This document shows positions 41,347 to 50,905 of a stretch of 64,000 nt of DNA, in pieces (positions within the stretch are counted from its first letter, which is position 1; each line of letters opens with the position of its first letter). Source of the stretch: Acidobacteriota bacterium. Its GTDB lineage: Bacteria > Acidobacteriota > Terriglobia > UBA7540. The stretch spans positions 186,001-250,000 of the forward strand of contig JAKCCV010000002.1 in assembly GCA_021838785.1 (NCBI GenBank). Reading direction: 5' to 3'. Made by a program: the position numbers and the translations under genes. The notes below the pieces were generated by a model. That model saw nothing but the letters and a program-made list of their open reading frames with translations, was not told the origin of the DNA and did no database searches.

Positions 41347-43299
41347 ATGTTGAGGGAAGATTCCGATGGAATAAGCCGCCGAGATTTTCTGAAGGGGATG
41401 GGGACGGCAGGCGGGGCGGCCGCTGCTTCGCCTCTGCTCGGACTTGGCGCTGCGACGCCGCGGCCCGAGGCGGAGGAGTCAAACACGGTTCGATCGCACA
41501 CCCCCGGCGCCATGCGCCCGCAGCAGAACGAGTTTCGCAATCTGCTGGACCTTTCCGGTTTATGGCAGTTTCAACTCGACCCCAAAGACCAAGGCGAAAA
41601 CGACCGATGGTTTAATGGTTTGCCCTCGCCCCAACCGATTCCCGTTCCTGCCAGTTGGAATGAGCTATTCGACGACGCCGCCAATTATCTCGGCTTCGCT
41701 TGGTACGCCCTCGAGACCTATATTCCTAAAACTTGGGATGGCCAGAGGATTTTCCTCCGCGTTTATTCGGCCACCTACGCCGCCAAAATTTGGCTTAACG
41801 GAGAATTCGTTGGGGAGCATAAGGGCGGGCATCTGCCCTTTGCGTTCGAGATTACGCGCGGCGCGCGCCTTGGTCAATCGAACCGCATCGCCATTCGGGT
41901 TGAGAACTTCCAGAAGCCGGACCGTGTACCGCCCGGTCCTCCCACGGGGCGGGGCCTACAATTCCTTTCCAGCTATCCTGCCACCACGTATGACTTTTTT
42001 CCTTACGCCGGCATAGACCGGCAAGTGGCGCTCCACACTTGCCCTCCAACCCACGTTGAAGATATCACAGTCACCACGCGCATTGTGGGGAGCGATGGTT
42101 TGGTGACCGTGGCCGCCCGCGCCACGGGCAACTGGAGCGGCAAGGGACGGGCTGAGGTGGCCACCGATGCCGGCCCGGTTACGGCGGACTTGAACTTTGA
42201 AAAAGGCGAAGCCCAAAGCGAACTGCGACTACCCTCGGCGCATTTCTGGTCGCCCGATCATCCGCATCTCTATCGGCTCACCGTGAGTCTGCTCGAATCC
42301 GAGCGGCCTTTCGACGCCTACGCGCTCCACATCGGTGTCCGCACCATTGAGGTGCAGGGAGACCGATTGCTGTTGAATCATCAGCCCATCATCCTCCACG
42401 GGGTGGATAAACACGAGGATTTTCCTCTCCACGGCAAGGGGCTGTGCGTCCCGCAGCTCGTGCGAGATTACCAGTTGTTGAAATGGATGGGCGTGAACGC
42501 TTACCGCACCTCGCACTATCCCTATTCGGAAGAAGCTATGGAGTTGGCCGACCGCATCGGCATTTTGATTTTGGATGAAATCCCGGCCGTGGGCTTGAAC
42601 TTCAGCCGCAGCCAGCAGGACATCGAGGCCTGGACCGCGATGGCCCAAAGCCAGCTCCGTGATCTGATTGCGCGCGATAAAAATCACCCCAGTGTCATCA
42701 TGTGGTCGGTGGCCAATGAGCCGGGAGCCGGCCCGCGTCGGCGCGGAGGCGGACACAATCCGCGTGCCGTCGCGGCGGGCGGCGCTTACTTCACCAAAAT
42801 GGTTGCCTTGGCGCATCAGTTGGACCCGAGTCGTCCGGTCATCTTTGCCTCCGTGCAAGGCGGGCCGCGAGAATGGCTGAAATACGTGGACGTCATTGGC
42901 ATCAACCGCTACTTTGGTTGGTACTCGGACGGCGGCCGGCTGGAGTTGGCCGAGCAGTTGCTCGCCAAGGACCTCGATGCCATCCATGCCCTCTACAGTA
43001 AACCCATCATTCTGACCGAGTTCGGTGCGGATACGATCGCAGGGTGCCACAGCTTGCCGCCTCAAATGTGGAGTGAAGATTATCAGGCCGATTTGCTCGG
43101 CCGATACTTGGATGTGGCCGAAAAAAGACCCTTCATGGCGGGAACGCTCGTATGGTGCTTTGCCGATTTCCGCACGGGGCAAAACATCATTCGAGCCGAA
43201 GGAATGAATCAAAAGGGCGTTTTCACTCGAGACCGGCGTCCCAAGCGAGCCGCCCACCTTCTCCGGTCGCGCTGGCATCCATCAAAACCTGTGGCTTGA
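41347..43299 (+). CDS. Tat-exported GH2 glycosidase (beta-galactosidase/glucuronidase type)
   Basis: 650 residues counted from the ATG at 41347, chosen because it is preceded by an AGAGGA stretch and leaves a clean Tat signal (SRRDFLKG at residues ~10-17). The order is sugar-binding jelly-roll ('LSGLWQFQLDP', 'VYSATYAAKIWLNGEFVGEH'), Ig-like GH2 domain and TIM barrel. The catalytic acid/base is Glu458 in 'SVANEPG' and the nucleophile is Glu558 in 'ILTEFGAD'. 'HGVDKHEDFPLHGKG' and 'GVNAYRTSHYPYSEE' match bacterial beta-glucuronidase/galactosidase. The periplasmic enzyme probably degrades plant-derived oligosaccharides. The gene is divergent from the peroxiredoxin gene. Confidence 0.9.
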   Translation: MLREDSDGISRRDFLKGMGTAGGAAAASPLLGLGAATPRPEAEESNTVRSHTPGAMRPQQNEFRNLLDLSGLWQFQLDPKDQGENDRWFNGLPSPQPIPVPASWNELFDDAANYLGFAWYALETYIPKTWDGQRIFLRVYSATYAAKIWLNGEFVGEHKGGHLPFAFEITRGARLGQSNRIAIRVENFQKPDRVPPGPPTGRGLQFLSSYPATTYDFFPYAGIDRQVALHTCPPTHVEDITVTTRIVGSDGLVTVAARATGNWSGKGRAEVATDAGPVTADLNFEKGEAQSELRLPSAHFWSPDHPHLYRLTVSLLESERPFDAYALHIGVRTIEVQGDRLLLNHQPIILHGVDKHEDFPLHGKGLCVPQLVRDYQLLKWMGVNAYRTSHYPYSEEAMELADRIGILILDEIPAVGLNFSRSQQDIEAWTAMAQSQLRDLIARDKNHPSVIMWSVANEPGAGPRRRGGGHNPRAVAAGGAYFTKMVALAHQLDPSRPVIFASVQGGPREWLKYVDVIGINRYFGWYSDGGRLELAEQLLAKDLDAIHALYSKPIILTEFGADTIAGCHSLPPQMWSEDYQADLLGRYLDVAEKRPFMAGTLVWCFADFRTGQNIIRAEGMNQKGVFTRDRRPKRAAHLLRSRWHPSKPVA

Positions 43300-43452
43300 C
43301 GGTCGTTGGGGCATGGTCTAACGATCGAAGGGTCGGGAGACGGCGACGTCGCCGGCTTGTGCCGGCGCGCCGCTTGACCCTGGCCCAAGACCACGGCTCT
43401 GTTTCCGAGGGCTCTCAGCCCGCTCGCCCCGTCGCCCCAAGTATGAAATACT

Positions 43453-44550
43453 GTGTTTGTGACGACCGACTCGATTCAATCGAACGTGCCTCTCAAGCCT
43501 TACACGACTTTCAAGATCGGAGGGCCGGCCCGCTTCTTTACCGAGGCTTCCACGCCCGAGCAATTCCGTCGAGCCTTCGCTTTCGCCAGGGAGCAACGGC
43601 TTCCGATTTTCATTCTTGGAGGAGGCAGCAATATTCTGGTGAGCGACGAAGGGTTTGACGGCTTAGTCATTCATCCCACCCGCAGCGGCTTCCAGGTCGA
43701 GAATCGCGGTGACGGCACCTTTTCCGTGTGCATTCAAGCCGGCGAGGTGTGGGACCAAGCCGTGGAAAAATCGGTGGAGCGCGAGCTGTGGGGCATTGAG
43801 AATCTCTCGCACATTCCCGGGCAGGCGGGCGCGGCTCTGGTTCAGAATATTGGTGCTTACGGGCAACAGGTCAGCGATGTTTTTGAAAGCGCCGACGTGG
43901 TGGAATTGAATACAGGCGCCGTGCGGACGCTCGGTCCCTCGGACTGCCGATTGGGCTATCGCACGAGCATTTTCAACTCCGACGCTCGAGGGAAATATCT
44001 TATTCTTTCGCTCCGCCTGCGCCTGAGCGCACGCGGTCAGCCCAACCTCACCTACCCCGACGTGCGCGAGCACTTCAGGCGACTCGGCGTCAGCACTCCC
44101 GGACTAGCGGAAATCCGCCGCGCCATTATCACGATCCGCGATCGCAAGTTCCCTTTCCCGCGCGAAGAAAGGGGAGGCAACGTCGGGTCATTCTTCAAAA
44201 ACCTCCAACTCCGGCCGATGGAGTTTGAGGCGCTGCGCGCGCGCCTGGCGCGGGAGTTCGCCCCCTCGGTGCTGGAGCGATTACAAGAAATCCGCCAACG
44301 CTCGCTCTCGGATTTAATCAAAATCCCGAGCGCCTTTCTGATAGACATCTGCGGCTTAAAGGGCTTTCGAATCGGCGGCGCAGAAGTCCATCCGGGCCAA
44401 CCTCTGGTCCTGATGAATTGCGGCCACGCCACGGCTCGCGACGTGCTCGCTCTCGCCCGCCACGTGCAGCACACCGTTTACTCTCGCACGGGGATGACGC
44501 TGGCCCTGGAGCCCCAACTGGTGGGTTTTTCGGACGAAAACCCAAATTGA
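43453..44550 (+). CDS. murB: UDP-N-acetylenolpyruvoylglucosamine reductase MurB
   Basis: 365-residue FAD enzyme that reduces UDP-GlcNAc-enolpyruvate to UDP-MurNAc. Type I MurB features are visible: 'LKPYTTFKIGGPARFF', the FAD-binding 'FILGGGSNILVSDEGFDGLVIH', 'GIENLSHIPGQAGAALVQNIGAYGQQ' (quoted in part), 'CRLGYRTSIFN' and the catalytic 'GGNVGSFFKNL' (Ser) near residue 237. The C-terminal 'LIDICGLKGFRIGGAEVHPGQPL' completes domain 3. The start is GTG at 43453 without an obvious Shine-Dalgarno; an ATG ten bases upstream is out of frame. It is followed after ~50 bases by the PBP1A gene on the same strand. Confidence 0.92.
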   Translation: MFVTTDSIQSNVPLKPYTTFKIGGPARFFTEASTPEQFRRAFAFAREQRLPIFILGGGSNILVSDEGFDGLVIHPTRSGFQVENRGDGTFSVCIQAGEVWDQAVEKSVERELWGIENLSHIPGQAGAALVQNIGAYGQQVSDVFESADVVELNTGAVRTLGPSDCRLGYRTSIFNSDARGKYLILSLRLRLSARGQPNLTYPDVREHFRRLGVSTPGLAEIRRAIITIRDRKFPFPREERGGNVGSFFKNLQLRPMEFEALRARLAREFAPSVLERLQEIRQRSLSDLIKIPSAFLIDICGLKGFRIGGAEVHPGQPLVLMNCGHATARDVLALARHVQHTVYSRTGMTLALEPQLVGFSDENPN

Positions 44551-44598
44551 CGGGCGTGCCCTCCACGTTTATAATCAACGAGGAAAGGCATTCTGGGC

Positions 44599-47016
44599 GT
44601 GTCGGCGTCAACTCCGCTCAAACCCACGGCTCACTCCCCCCACCGTCCTCCGACGCCGCCGTCGAGCACGCGCAAGGTCCTGGGCCATTTTGTGTTTATC
44701 GTTTTGATTTTCCTCGCCGCCGGCGTCGGCGTGCTTGGGGGCTTGGTGTTCGTCTATTCGACGGACCTGCCGCAAATTCAGTCGCTGGAAAATTACCACC
44801 CCGACGTCATGACCGAAGTCTATGCGGACGACGGCCAACCCATTGCTCGCTTCGCGCTCGAACGCCGAGTCATGGTTACGTACAATCAGATTCCGCCGTT
44901 GCTGCGCAATGCCGTGATCTCGGTGGAGGACCGCCACTTTGAAAGCAATTGGGGCGTGGATTTGCTGGCCATCGTGCGCGCGGGCCTGGTGGACATCATG
45001 CAGTGGCGGAAGGCCGAAGGGGCCAGCACTTTAACCCAACAACTGGCGCGCATGCTTTTTCTTTCGAGCGAGAAGACCTTTCGCCGGAAGTTCCGGGAAG
45101 TCTTACTGGCCATTCAGATTGAGCGGCATTTCACCAAACCTCAAATCTTCACCATGTATGCCAACCAAGTGGATCTGGGCTCCGGCAACTACGGTTTTCA
45201 GGCTGCCTCTGAATTCTTTTTTGGCAAACCGATCAGTCAATTGACGCTACCGGAAGCGGCGCTGCTGGCCGGCTTGCCGCGCTCGCCCACTTATTATTCG
45301 CCGATCCTGCACCCCCATCACGCTTTGGAGCGCCGCAATGAAGTGCTGGCCGCCATGCTCGAGAATGGCAAAATAACGCGCGCCCAATATTTGCAGGCTC
45401 GTCGTGCTCCTCTCGGCCTCCACATCCAACATTGGAACAACAATTTAGCTCCTTACTTTGTGGAAGAGGTCCGCCAATTTCTGGAGAATAAATACGGCGC
45501 TCGCGTCGTGGAAACCAAGGGGCTGCAAGTTTACACGACGCTGGACGTGAAGCTTCAAAAACTGGCGACCCACGCTCTGCGGCAGGGATTGCGCGACTAT
45601 GACAAGCGGCACGGCTGGCGCGGCCCCAAACTCAACATTCTCAAAACGCCGGTGCTTCTCCGGAACGGCCGGCCCGCCACGCTTCAAACATATGTCAACC
45701 CAGACTGGCGCCATCGAATTCGAACCGGCAAGTTGGTCCATGGCCTGGTGATGAACGTTCGGCCGGGTTACGCCACGGTGCGGTTCGGCCATCTGACGGC
45801 GCGGCTGTTGCCGCCGGATTTCGCCTGGACCGGCATTTCTGACCCCCGGCAAATCTTCCACCGGGGCGATGTGGACCTCTTCCGAATTCACAAAATCTCC
45901 GGCCAGACGGCGCAGGCGACGCTCGATCAAACGCCGGCCGTGCAAGGTGCGATTGTCGTCATTGACAACGCCACCGGAGAGGTTCGCGCCATGGTGGGCG
46001 GCTACAGCTTTGCCACCAGCAAGTTTAACCGCGCCACGCAGGCGCTGCGGCAAGTGGGATCTTCCTTCAAAATCTATGTCTATGCTCAGGCTTTACTCGA
46101 CGGTATGTCTCCTTTCGACACCATTCTCGATGCCCCCGTCAGTTTTCAAACCGTTTCGGGCGTTTGGTCGCCCCACGACTACGATTACAAATACGAAGGC
46201 CGGATTACGCTGCTTCGGGCCTTGGCAGAATCGCGCAACGTCCCCGCGGTCAAGTTGCTGCGTCGCGTGGGTATCCACAACGTGATTCGGCTGTGCCGCG
46301 AGTTTGGCATCACATCGCGTTTGGTGCCGGACCTGCCTTTGGCTCTGGGCGCCTCAGATCTCACGCTGCTCGAGCATGCCTCGGCGTTCAGCACTTTCCC
46401 CGACGATGGCGTCCACATTGCCCCGCGGATGATTCTCCGCGTGACCGACTATCATGGCCGGGTCTTGGATAATTTCCCTCCCCAGGTCACCGACGTGCTG
46501 CCGGCCGGCGTGGCCCGTCTGGAGACCTCCATGCTGCGGCAGGTCTTCATGTCCGGCACGGCGGTGCGTGCCCGCGCTTTAGCGGAAAGGTATCCGCTCG
46601 CCGGCAAAACCGGTACCACCAACAATTGGACCGATGCTTGGTTTCTCGGTTTCTCGCCGTCGCTGACTTGCGGAGTGTGGGTAGGTTACGATGACGACCG
46701 CTCGCTCGGGCCGGGCGAAGAAGGCTCGCATGTGGCCCTGCCGATTTGGGTGGATTTGATGAGCCACGCGCTCGCCGGCCAGCCCGTCCAGCATTTCCCG
46801 GACTCGCCTTTGCTGACCAATCCCGAGCAAGTGCAGGAAATCCTCGCCAGCGCGGGGCCCTCCGGGTTGCCTTCCGCAACCTCCTTGGCCTCGGCGCCTG
46901 CCACAACCATCAGCGGTTCCCCCTTGCCGGCAAACACCAATCTTCCTTCATCGCCACCGCCTCCGGCTGCCGCGACCGTTCCCGCGCCGGCTTCGCCTCG
47001 CCAGGCCGCGCCGTGA
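44599..47016 (+). CDS. penicillin-binding protein 1A (GT51 + transpeptidase)
   Basis: 805 residues. A Pro/Ser-rich cytoplasmic tail, one TM (~32-53) and then the GT51 glycosyltransferase domain with catalytic Glu110 in 'VISVEDRHFESNWGVD' and 'GASTLTQQLARMLFLS', followed by a linker and the transpeptidase domain. The latter shows 'VGSSFKIYVYAQAL' (SxxK), an SxN-like 'SRNVPAVK' and 'GKTGTTNNWTDAWF' (KTGT). The C-terminal ~55 residues are Pro/Ala-rich. It polymerises and crosslinks peptidoglycan. GTG at 44599 is the start. Placement next to murB is consistent with cell-wall synthesis. It converges on thiL. Confidence 0.93.
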   Translation: MSASTPLKPTAHSPHRPPTPPSSTRKVLGHFVFIVLIFLAAGVGVLGGLVFVYSTDLPQIQSLENYHPDVMTEVYADDGQPIARFALERRVMVTYNQIPPLLRNAVISVEDRHFESNWGVDLLAIVRAGLVDIMQWRKAEGASTLTQQLARMLFLSSEKTFRRKFREVLLAIQIERHFTKPQIFTMYANQVDLGSGNYGFQAASEFFFGKPISQLTLPEAALLAGLPRSPTYYSPILHPHHALERRNEVLAAMLENGKITRAQYLQARRAPLGLHIQHWNNNLAPYFVEEVRQFLENKYGARVVETKGLQVYTTLDVKLQKLATHALRQGLRDYDKRHGWRGPKLNILKTPVLLRNGRPATLQTYVNPDWRHRIRTGKLVHGLVMNVRPGYATVRFGHLTARLLPPDFAWTGISDPRQIFHRGDVDLFRIHKISGQTAQATLDQTPAVQGAIVVIDNATGEVRAMVGGYSFATSKFNRATQALRQVGSSFKIYVYAQALLDGMSPFDTILDAPVSFQTVSGVWSPHDYDYKYEGRITLLRALAESRNVPAVKLLRRVGIHNVIRLCREFGITSRLVPDLPLALGASDLTLLEHASAFSTFPDDGVHIAPRMILRVTDYHGRVLDNFPPQVTDVLPAGVARLETSMLRQVFMSGTAVRARALAERYPLAGKTGTTNNWTDAWFLGFSPSLTCGVWVGYDDDRSLGPGEEGSHVALPIWVDLMSHALAGQPVQHFPDSPLLTNPEQVQEILASAGPSGLPSATSLASAPATTISGSPLPANTNLPSSPPPPAAATVPAPASPRQAAP

Positions 47017-47177
47017 CAGGTTCCCGCGGGAATTTCTGAAAGCCGCCGCTCGCGCCCGTAAGCACTCCGCCAGGGTTGGCGCGTTAATTACCAAGGATGC
47101 TTCCCTGGGACGCCCTCCAGCGGCTGCATCCCATGCTCGACCACTTTCCGAGCAGCATGACCGCAAGGGAAGCCGAT

Positions 47178-48167
47178 TCATCGTTTCCGAAAATGATCGT
47201 AACCCAGGGGTTTAAGCGGAACCGCTTGGCCATCTTCTCGAACCAACCGTAATTCACGCGAGGCCGTGATGGCGCCGAGACAATGGATGGGAATGCCCTG
47301 AAAGGACCCTGGCAATCGGCTGGCTTTGTTCAGCGGTACCGTGAACAAAAGTTGGTAGTCCTCGCCTCCGTGCAGCGCCAGAACCTCGGCCAACTTTCGG
47401 GGAACCCCCGCCGGGCCGGAAATTTGCCTTTCCACAATCCGCGCGCCTACGCCGCTTGCCTTGGCGATTCGTGAAAGGTCCAGGGCAAAACCATCGCTCA
47501 CGTCTATTGCGGCCGACGCTATCCGGTGGCGCGAAAGAAACCGTCCTAGCGCGCACTGCGGCTCCGGGTAGAGGTGCGCTTCAACCGCCGCCGCCCGATG
47601 TTCCTGGCTCAAGTTCCGTTCCAGCGCTCGCCGGGGATGTCGCAGGCATCGCAAACCGAGTTCCGACTGCCCTAGCCGCCCGCTGACATAAATCAAATCC
47701 CCTGCTCTTGCGCCGGAGCGAGTAAGTGCGTAACCTCGCCTGACTTCTCCCACCACGGTGACGTCAATCGCTGCACGATCTTTCACCCTCGCCGTATCCC
47801 CGCCGATCACCCTGACCCCAAAGCGCGCGGCCAGCTCTGCCAAACCCTTGTAAAACTCTTCCAGCCAACGGCGTGTCAGCTTGTTCGAGATGGCCAACGA
47901 GACAAGCGCAAAACGTGGCGCTCCCCCCATTGCCGCGATATCACTCAGCGAGCGGGCGAGCGCCCGATGCCCCACAACCCTCGGCGAATGCCACCGCGCG
48001 GAGAAATGCACGCCTTCGATGGAAAGGTCCGCGGTGAGCAAGCAGTCGAAGTCGCCGCGGATCCGCACCACCGCTGCGTCATCACCAATTCCCACCGGTG
48101 CGGAGAACCCAGCCGATGGCAGCCGCTTCCGAAGCCAGCGAACAAATTCATCCTCGTTATGGAACAT
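47178..48167 (-). CDS. thiL: thiamine-monophosphate kinase
   Basis: 329-residue PurM-like kinase making thiamine diphosphate. Recognised motifs are 'GIGDDAAVVRI' at the N-terminus, 'DLSIEGVHFSARWHSPRVVGHRAL' (quoted in part, metal/ATP-binding), 'ALARSLSDIAAMGG' (a ThiL signature), 'GGDTAR', 'DVSDGFALDLSRIA' and the C-terminal 'HGGEDYQLLF'. It is 3' adjacent to the PBP1A gene on the opposite strand. ThiE lies 31 kb away, so the thiamine genes are scattered. The ATG at 48167 begins 'MFHNEDEFVRWL', normal for the family. A TATACT on the minus strand at 48323-48328 may be its -10 element. Confidence 0.93.
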   Translation of the reverse strand: MFHNEDEFVRWLRKRLPSAGFSAPVGIGDDAAVVRIRGDFDCLLTADLSIEGVHFSARWHSPRVVGHRALARSLSDIAAMGGAPRFALVSLAISNKLTRRWLEEFYKGLAELAARFGVRVIGGDTARVKDRAAIDVTVVGEVRRGYALTRSGARAGDLIYVSGRLGQSELGLRCLRHPRRALERNLSQEHRAAAVEAHLYPEPQCALGRFLSRHRIASAAIDVSDGFALDLSRIAKASGVGARIVERQISGPAGVPRKLAEVLALHGGEDYQLLFTVPLNKASRLPGSFQGIPIHCLGAITASRELRLVREDGQAVPLKPLGYDHFRKR

Positions 48168-48728
48168 GATTCATCCGTTTTCCGCTCATCTGCAAAGGGC
48201 GCTCTGCAATTCCCATCTCGCGCATAATAATTGCTGCTGGTGCTTGCTCGGCTCGAAATTGTCGGCTCACCCCCCGAAGCTATCTTCACGCGTCGAAACA
48301 GCCCGCGCTCCCGAGCGATCATAGTATATATTCCACCCTGCAGGGGCAACGGGCCACTCTTCCCCCGGGCGACGGGCCGGTGCTACTAAATTGAATAACG
48401 ACAGCCGTAAGCAAGCATCTGCTGGTCAGTGCGCCCAGGACGTGTCAGTAATGTCAACACCCTCCAACCGGCTGTCTGGTCAAAGCGTCGAGCGCCTGAC
48501 GGTAGGCCGTGGGCGATTCCAATCGTTTGTAGGACACGCGCTTGCAACCAGTTAACGCTTTCAGGCAATCTTTTAGAATGTAAGGGCCTTTTTGTTCGGC
48601 TGAAAACTCATTGGAGACATCAAGAATCCTATGATGGCCGATAATCGTCAGTTCCGTTTCAGCCGCCGCTGAGGCCGATACAGCAGCAGGTGCTCAAGCA
48701 GCCCGCAAATCTCAACGAGAGGTAACGC
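48168..48728. other. intergenic region
   Basis: 561 bases between divergent thiL and the FG-GAP gene. Only small Arg-rich frames without ribosome sites were seen. Possible minus-strand -10 TATACT at 48323-48328 for thiL (no good -35). A GAGAGG Shine-Dalgarno precedes the downstream ATG at 48729. I see nothing else. Confidence 0.5.
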
Positions 48729-50015
48729 ATGTTGGTCAGCTGTCAACCATCGAATGGCAAAACAAGACGTGAGTTTCTGCGTGGCGCGTTGGGTTGGACG
48801 GCGGCCATGGCCGTGAGCACTCGCGTGAGAGGGCAAAATCCACTTACGGCAACGAGCAGGCCGCCGATTCAATGGAAAGCACACCCTGTGGCGTCCATCC
48901 CCGAGGGCTACCAAGTGGCCGTGGCCGATGTAAATGGCGATGGGAAGCCGGATATCCTGGCTCTGAGCTCAGGAAGAAACATCGTGGCGTGGTACGAAAA
49001 CCCCTCATGGAAAGCCCATACCATTACCTCGGCGACCCACGCGAACATCGCTCTTGCGCCGCTGTTTAAGCCGGAGTATCCGGCCGAAGGTGTCGCGCTG
49101 GCGAGCGACTTTGATTTGCGCCGCACAGACGTCGGTGGAAACCTCTGGTGGGCAACGCCAGCGGCTTCTCCGCAAAATTCGTGGCGGCTATCGTTCATTT
49201 CCAGTATTCCGACCTCGCATCGCCTCCGTTGGGCTGACCTTGATGGCCGCGGACAGCTGGAGTTGGTGGATGTGCCCCTCGTCGGCGCAGGCGGCACGCC
49301 CCCCGACTATGACGTAGGAGCGCCTATCACGTGGTTTCAAATGCCCCACGGTTTTCTCACACCGCACGCCTCAAGCCGAGACGAGGAGAACGCGGTGTGG
49401 TTCCCCTACCTCATTGACGACTCCTTGACCGTCGTGCATGGAGCGCTTGTGATGGACTGGAACGGCGACGGGCGGGACGAATTGCTCACGGCCAGCTTTG
49501 AAGGAGTTACCCTCTTTGAGAGCACCGGTCAGGTGCCCAACCTAGATTGGAGCCGAATCCATCTGGTCTCCGGGGACCAGACGCCCGGTCCGCGCCGTGG
49601 CTCCAGCGAAATCGGCGTCGGAAAGGTCGCCGGCCGCCGTTTCCTAGCTACCATCGAGCCCTGGCACGGCGAGCAAGTGGTCGTCTATACCATGCCGCCG
49701 GATGATTCCTCCGGCTTGATTTGGAATCGCCACGTGATTGATGATTCCTTTCACAGTGGCCATGCGCTGGTCTGCGGGGACCTGGATGGCAACGGCAACG
49801 ATGAGATTGTGGCCGGCTACCGAGGGCCTGGGACGAGCCTTTACGTCTATTACCCGGCGGACCGTTCGGGCGAGCGCTGGGAGCGTCAGTTGCTCGACGA
49901 CAAGATGGCGGCCTCGTGCGCCGTCCTGGCGGACATCAACGGTGACGGCCGATTGGACATCGTGGCCATTGGCTCCTCGACCGCGAACATCAAATGGTAC
50001 GAAAACTTGGGATGA
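48729..50015 (+). CDS. Tat-exported FG-GAP/VCBS repeat protein
   Basis: 428 residues with a Tat signal ('TRREFLRGALG', residues ~12-22) and repeated FG-GAP calcium loops, for example 'VADVNGDGKPDILAL', 'DWNGDGRDELLTA', 'DLDGNGNDEIVAG' and 'DINGDGRLDIVAI'. These make a beta-propeller of the integrin-alpha type, exported to the periplasm or cell surface. No enzymatic domain is seen. Start at ATG 48729 with GAGAGG six bases upstream. The upstream Met-rich N-terminus (MLVSCQPSNGK) is slightly long before the RR motif. It is similar in plan to, but separate from, the CRTAC1 gene at 54327. The island begins after it. Confidence 0.85.
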   Translation: MLVSCQPSNGKTRREFLRGALGWTAAMAVSTRVRGQNPLTATSRPPIQWKAHPVASIPEGYQVAVADVNGDGKPDILALSSGRNIVAWYENPSWKAHTITSATHANIALAPLFKPEYPAEGVALASDFDLRRTDVGGNLWWATPAASPQNSWRLSFISSIPTSHRLRWADLDGRGQLELVDVPLVGAGGTPPDYDVGAPITWFQMPHGFLTPHASSRDEENAVWFPYLIDDSLTVVHGALVMDWNGDGRDELLTASFEGVTLFESTGQVPNLDWSRIHLVSGDQTPGPRRGSSEIGVGKVAGRRFLATIEPWHGEQVVVYTMPPDDSSGLIWNRHVIDDSFHSGHALVCGDLDGNGNDEIVAGYRGPGTSLYVYYPADRSGERWERQLLDDKMAASCAVLADINGDGRLDIVAIGSSTANIKWYENLG

Positions 50016-50054
50016 TTCCAGTCGCCTCTGACAGTCCCGCATGTCGTGCCGAGT

Positions 50055-50318
50055 CTAAAGCGTTTCCCCGTTGAGGCATTTGCGGATAATTTCCTCAACC
50101 TCGCGCCAGGGCACATAAATCCGCGAGCCTACACGCAAAGAATAGGCTCGGCCGCTCTCGAGCCAGCGATAAAACGTTGAACGAGCAAGACGCCCACCCG
50201 TTCGCTGGCGGAGAATATGCCAAGCCCGCGACGGAGACAATAACGGACCCTGCGCCGAGAGACGATAGGCTTTCCCTTGGCCCGCTTCAGGGCGAGAACC
50301 TTGAGTGATGGCTTGCAA
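50055..50318 (-). CDS. excisionase-like helix-turn-helix protein
   Basis: 87 residues. The central segment 'ARSTFYRWLESGRAYSLRVGSRIYVPWREVEEII' (quoted in part: STFYRWLESGR, VPWREVEEII) is the winged helix of excisionase/MerR-like DNA-binding proteins that recognise attachment sites or promoters. The start is TTG at 50318, supported by GAGGTG four bases upstream. It is followed on the minus strand by nothing else; the genes beside it are also accessory in type. No integrase gene is in the window, so a role in excision is only a possibility. Confidence 0.65.
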   Translation of the reverse strand: MQAITQGSRPEAGQGKAYRLSAQGPLLSPSRAWHILRQRTGGRLARSTFYRWLESGRAYSLRVGSRIYVPWREVEEIIRKCLNGETL

Positions 50319-50524
50319 TGGTCACCTCGTTTCGTGAATCGTCGGATCGCCAGGCTACGTAGGCTTGTGAGGGCAGTGCTATTGCACCCTCTGAAGGCGC
50401 GAATATCCGTTGCCGGCTGGTGCTGTCGGCAGAGTTCATCAACCGTTGCCCGGCTCGCGCCTTCGGTTTTGCCGACCATCCTCCAGCAGGCCGAGTTGGC
50501 AAGCAGCAAGGTCGTCGGCTTCAG

Positions 50525-50905
50525 CTATGCGGAATCGTCACTCTGAAATCGTTCCCACAACTCGGCCAAACGGCGTCGGTCGCGGGAGTGCGGATCGGGT
50601 TCACCATAAGAATCCGGCAGACCAAATCGCCCCCGCTCCATGACCGCCCATGAAGGTTGGTGGGAACGAAAGAGCTGAGGCTCGGCTTGCTGACTCTCAT
50701 GATAACGACAGCGCCGGCTGGAGGCAGAGGCTAAAGGGAAAACGCATCCTCGCTCCTGGCAGCGTGGCCCGGTAAAAGAGAGGTTGGAGTTCGCAACTGG
50801 CAACGCCACGGGGACCTGAGAACTGGAGAAGAAAACCGGCGCGGACGGGGCCGCAGGAAAGGTTGATCGGCAAAAAAAATTAATGTCTTTCTTGCTGGAT
50901 TGCAT
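50525..50905 (-). CDS. small orphan protein of the accessory region
   Basis: 126 residues from the ATG at 50905, which has GGAGG six to seven bases upstream (a GTG two codons earlier is open). The N-terminal half is Ser/Pro-rich; the C-terminal half has 'CRYHESQQAEPQLF', 'QPSWAVMERGRFGLPDS' and 'DRRRLAELWERFQSDD', which reads like a conserved small acidobacterial protein rather than random sequence. Several Cys and His could bind metal. It does not match a family I can name. It is in the island between the HTH gene and the region with the orphan promoter, and may be the first gene transcribed from that promoter. Confidence 0.5.
   Translation of the reverse strand: MQSSKKDINFFCRSTFPAAPSAPVFFSSSQVPVALPVANSNLSFTGPRCQERGCVFPLASASSRRCRYHESQQAEPQLFRSHQPSWAVMERGRFGLPDSYGEPDPHSRDRRRLAELWERFQSDDSA

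Noticed and set aside
43443-43460. ATG at 43443 as murB start
   Set aside because: It is not in the murB frame; GTG at 43453 is the first usable start.
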